DNA of 64,000 nucleotides, from the NCBI GenBank assembly GCA_017309115.1, contig JAFLEF010000022.1, positions 1 to 64,000 on the forward strand. Reading direction: 5' to 3'. A program made the position numbers and the translations under genes. The notes beneath the pieces are model-generated. The model made no database searches. It worked only from the letters and a program-made list of their open reading frames with translations, and was not told the DNA's origin. Within the stretch, counting starts at the first letter, position 1. Each line of letters begins with the position of its first letter. Source of the stretch: Verrucomicrobiota bacterium (GTDB taxonomy: Bacteria > Verrucomicrobiota > Verrucomicrobiia > Limisphaerales > UBA9464). Shown here one piece after another: positions 62,281-64,000 of the stretch.

Positions 62281-63186
62281 ATGAGGCCCCAGAGACCCAA
62301 GCTGAGATCATCCGAGCATGACCTGCTTGGAGCCGCCAAGGCTGGGAGCCTCAAAGAACTTCAGCGTGCATTGGCTCGGGGAGCAGCGGTGGATGCAACC
62401 GACAGGGACAAAGCTACCCCGCTGGTTCATGCCAGCGCCGGAGGACATCTGGCGCTGGTCCGACTACTCTTGGAAAGAGGCGCTCAAGCAAATCACAAGT
62501 GTCTTGGGGGAAACACCGCGCTGAGTTTTGCCGCCTACAACGGCCATGAGGAAGTTGTTCGCGAGTTGCTGGAAGCGGGCGCGCAAGTGAATGCCACCAT
62601 CATGACTCCGGCGGGAAATGTGCCGGTGCTGGTTTACGCGGCTGCGAAAGGCTACCGAGGAGTCGTCGAACTGTTCCTGAAGCACGGTGCCACATTGAAC
62701 CCAAAGAAGGCAGAAGTACTGCCGCTGCAGATGACGGCAGAGACAACAAATATGGAGATGGTAAGCTACCTCTTGTCGGCGGGGGCTGATGTGAACGCCC
62801 GCCAAGATCTGTGTGGCTATACCTCCCTCATAAAGGCCGCGAGCAAGTCAACTGTAGAGATGGTTCGCCTGCTCATTGAGGCTGGGGCAGATGTGGATGC
62901 ACGGGACAAAATCGGCATGACGGCGTTGATGATCGCAGCGCGGCGCGGTGATCAGGAGATCGTCAAGGAGTTATTGGCTTCCGGCGCTGACGCCCGGATC
63001 GCCTACGAAGATCCGAATGGCAAACGGACCGCCTTAGACATGGCTCGGGAGTGTGATCGTTCTAAAGTCGCTAGGCTCCTGGAGAAATGGCAGGAAGTGA
63101 CACCCCGTCAGACACCTGTGGCGGCACGAGCGTCAGTTGTGGTCGCACAACCTGGAGCAGGACGTGGACGACGGACTGGTGTTTGA
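62281..63186 (+). CDS. Ankyrin-repeat protein
   Basis: A 301-residue soluble protein made of seven or eight ankyrin repeats (TPLVHASAGGHLALVRLLLE, TALSFAAYNGHEEVVRELLE, TSLIKAASKSTVEMVRLLIE, TALMIAARRGDQEIVKELLA). The ATG at 62281 lies eight bases after the fusion gene's stop, so it may be co-transcribed with it. No other domain is present. Partner unknown. The C-terminal 35 residues are Ala/Val/Arg-rich, unlike the repeats, and a second open frame just below suggests a possible frameshift there. Confidence 0.9.
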   Translation: MRPQRPKLRSSEHDLLGAAKAGSLKELQRALARGAAVDATDRDKATPLVHASAGGHLALVRLLLERGAQANHKCLGGNTALSFAAYNGHEEVVRELLEAGAQVNATIMTPAGNVPVLVYAAAKGYRGVVELFLKHGATLNPKKAEVLPLQMTAETTNMEMVSYLLSAGADVNARQDLCGYTSLIKAASKSTVEMVRLLIEAGADVDARDKIGMTALMIAARRGDQEIVKELLASGADARIAYEDPNGKRTALDMARECDRSKVARLLEKWQEVTPRQTPVAARASVVVAQPGAGRGRRTGV

Positions 63187-63277
63187 AGGAGGCAGCCAAG
63201 GCAGGGTGATAACCATCCACAATGAAGCGCCCGTAGCCATCAAGTCTGGGGAGTCTTTAAATGTGAAAAAGTTCTAA
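63101..63277 (+). other. Possible frameshifted C-terminus of the ankyrin gene or coding remnant
   Basis: An open frame starting just after a TGA at 63098 reads WRHERQLWSHNLEQDVDDG and VFEGGSQGRVITIHNEAP to a TAA at 63275. It looks more like protein than the low-complexity tail of the ankyrin frame it overlaps. No start codon of its own is convincing. A one-base frameshift or a remnant of another gene are both possible. Confidence 0.3.
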
Positions 63278-63322
63278 AGAGCGATAAATAATGCAGGGAT
63301 TAAGCGGGGTATACACTTCTCG

Positions 63323-63360
63323 TTTAAACCGCAGATTAAGCACAGATTAACGCAGATTTA
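63323..63360. repeat. AACCGCAGATT dispersed repeat, copy 3
   Basis: TTTAAACCGCAGATTAAGCA then CAGATTAACGCAGATTTA, related to 47511-47547 and 52045-52084. It lies in the gap between the two ankyrin genes; the rest of 63278-63398 shows no gene. Confidence 0.7.
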
Positions 63361-63398
63361 GGGGAGGAAGTTGGCAAGTATAGTCGAGTAAAGAGCGT

Positions 63399-64000
63399 AT
63401 GGCGCGAATACCTGGCAATACTGACTTCGAGTTCGAGTTGGCCGTTAAAGCCGGCAATACGAAACGAATACGAACATTAGTACGTCATAAAGCGCGCCCG
63501 CCCACGCTCTTGATGCTATATGCGTTGCTCAACAATCACCCGGAGTTGCTTCCCATCCTCAAGGAAGCCGGCTGTGATCCCAACGACAAAGATGGGTTCT
63601 CCATGACAGCTCTGGGCTGCGCCATGGATCGCTATCCCATCGCTTTGGTTGAGCAGCTCCTTGATCTCGGAGCTGATCCTAATCAAGAGGCAACTCAGCT
63701 GCTGCCGCTGGTTACGGCAGCAGACGACGGCGAACTGGAGTTGCTTGAGGTTCTGCTGAAGGCGGGCGCCGATCCCAATAAGGCCCAGTGGAACGGGCTG
63801 CGTCCAATCCAGTCAGCCGCCATGCTGGGTTATCCTAAAGCACTCCGAAGACTCATTGAAGCGGGTGCCGATCCCTTGCTGTCCGGTCCAGCTGGCAAAG
63901 ACGTTTTCTACTTCGCTGCTCAGTCAAAGAATCCAGAGGTCATGGCGATTCTCGAGCCGTACCAGGCCAAGGTCGCCAAACCGAAGAAGCGACCCAGCTC
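63399..64000 (+). CDS. Ankyrin-repeat protein, cut by the window end
   Basis: At least 200 residues from an ATG at 63399 with GGGGAGG about 30 bases upstream, and no stop before the window end. It begins MARIPGNTDFEFELAVKAGN and has five or so ankyrin repeats (FSMTALGCAMDRYPIALVEQ, LLDLGADPNQEA, LLKAGADPNKAQWNGLRPIQ, RLIEAGADPLLSGP), followed by a lysine-rich end of the visible part (AKVAKPKKRPSS). It is probably a paralogue of the ankyrin gene upstream. Partner and role are unknown. Confidence 0.85.
   Translation, partial: MARIPGNTDFEFELAVKAGNTKRIRTLVRHKARPPTLLMLYALLNNHPELLPILKEAGCDPNDKDGFSMTALGCAMDRYPIALVEQLLDLGADPNQEATQLLPLVTAADDGELELLEVLLKAGADPNKAQWNGLRPIQSAAMLGYPKALRRLIEAGADPLLSGPAGKDVFYFAAQSKNPEVMAILEPYQAKVAKPKKRPS

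Overview
The window looks like chromosomal DNA of a GC-rich (roughly 60-65% by eye) Verrucomicrobiota bacterium, most likely of the Pedosphaera/Limisphaera type. Reasons: many very large secreted proteins with LamG, lamin-tail, CotH, RCC1 and propeller modules that end in a similar C-terminal beta module; three prepilin-like proteins of the H-X9-DG kind; a VPDSG-CTERM-like sorting tail; a two-component kinase with a periplasmic propeller; and intergenic regions full of short dispersed and tandem repeats. No rRNA, tRNA, CRISPR array, transposase or phage gene was recognised. Start codons were chosen by signal peptide, ribosome binding site or overlap and often differ from the longest possible frame.

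Layout. 1-7.3 kb: a 1480-residue secreted protein and a divergent Tat-exported phosphocholine phospholipase C. 7.4-12.4 kb: a propeller histidine kinase, its LuxR-type regulator and a lone receiver protein, then a remnant of a secreted protein. 12.4-14.7 kb: an RtcR-type sigma-54 activator followed by a methyltransferase, with no RNA-repair genes beside them. 15.2-21 kb: TonB-dependent receptor, VPDSG-tail protein and a large secreted protein with a possible gingipain-like core. 21.3-27 kb: housekeeping block (pyrF with a Ser/Thr kinase, cobA-hemD fusion, AEC transporter, conserved hypothetical, nadD). 27-30 kb: small unknown gene, AI-2E transporter and a repeat-rich stretch with a decayed GxxExxY gene. 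29.8-43.4 kb: secreted LamG, six-repeat, sialate-esterase and CotH proteins, interrupted by a prepilin, a Wzz-like protein and a ParA-like ATPase. 43.4-46.1 kb: two arrays of a hairpin-forming repeat (unit 149 bp in the first array) that bracket an alpha/beta hydrolase. 46.2-55.1 kb: RCC1 protein, prepilin, ECF sigma factor fused to an extracytoplasmic repeat region, hydrolase, LuxR regulator, prepilin. 55.3-58.1 kb: a tightly coupled sulfur/redox operon (DUF2892, CoA-disulfide-reductase-rhodanese, unknown, thioredoxin 2) behind a palindromic operator. 58.2-58.7 kb: methyltransferase. 58.7-62.3 kb: a four-part fusion enzyme. 62.3 kb to the end: two ankyrin-repeat proteins, the second cut by the window edge.

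The most novel item is the fusion at 58712-62272: 2-oxoacid dehydrogenase E1 alpha, E1 beta, a lipoyl domain and a complete ketoacyl-ACP synthase III in one chain, without an E2 acyltransferase. It suggests that an acyl group made from a 2-oxoacid could be carried by the built-in lipoyl arm to the condensing enzyme. Next in interest are the membrane-bound ECF sigma fusion, the RtcR-methyltransferase pair without rtcBA, and the redox operon with an ArsR-like operator overlapping its putative -10 box.
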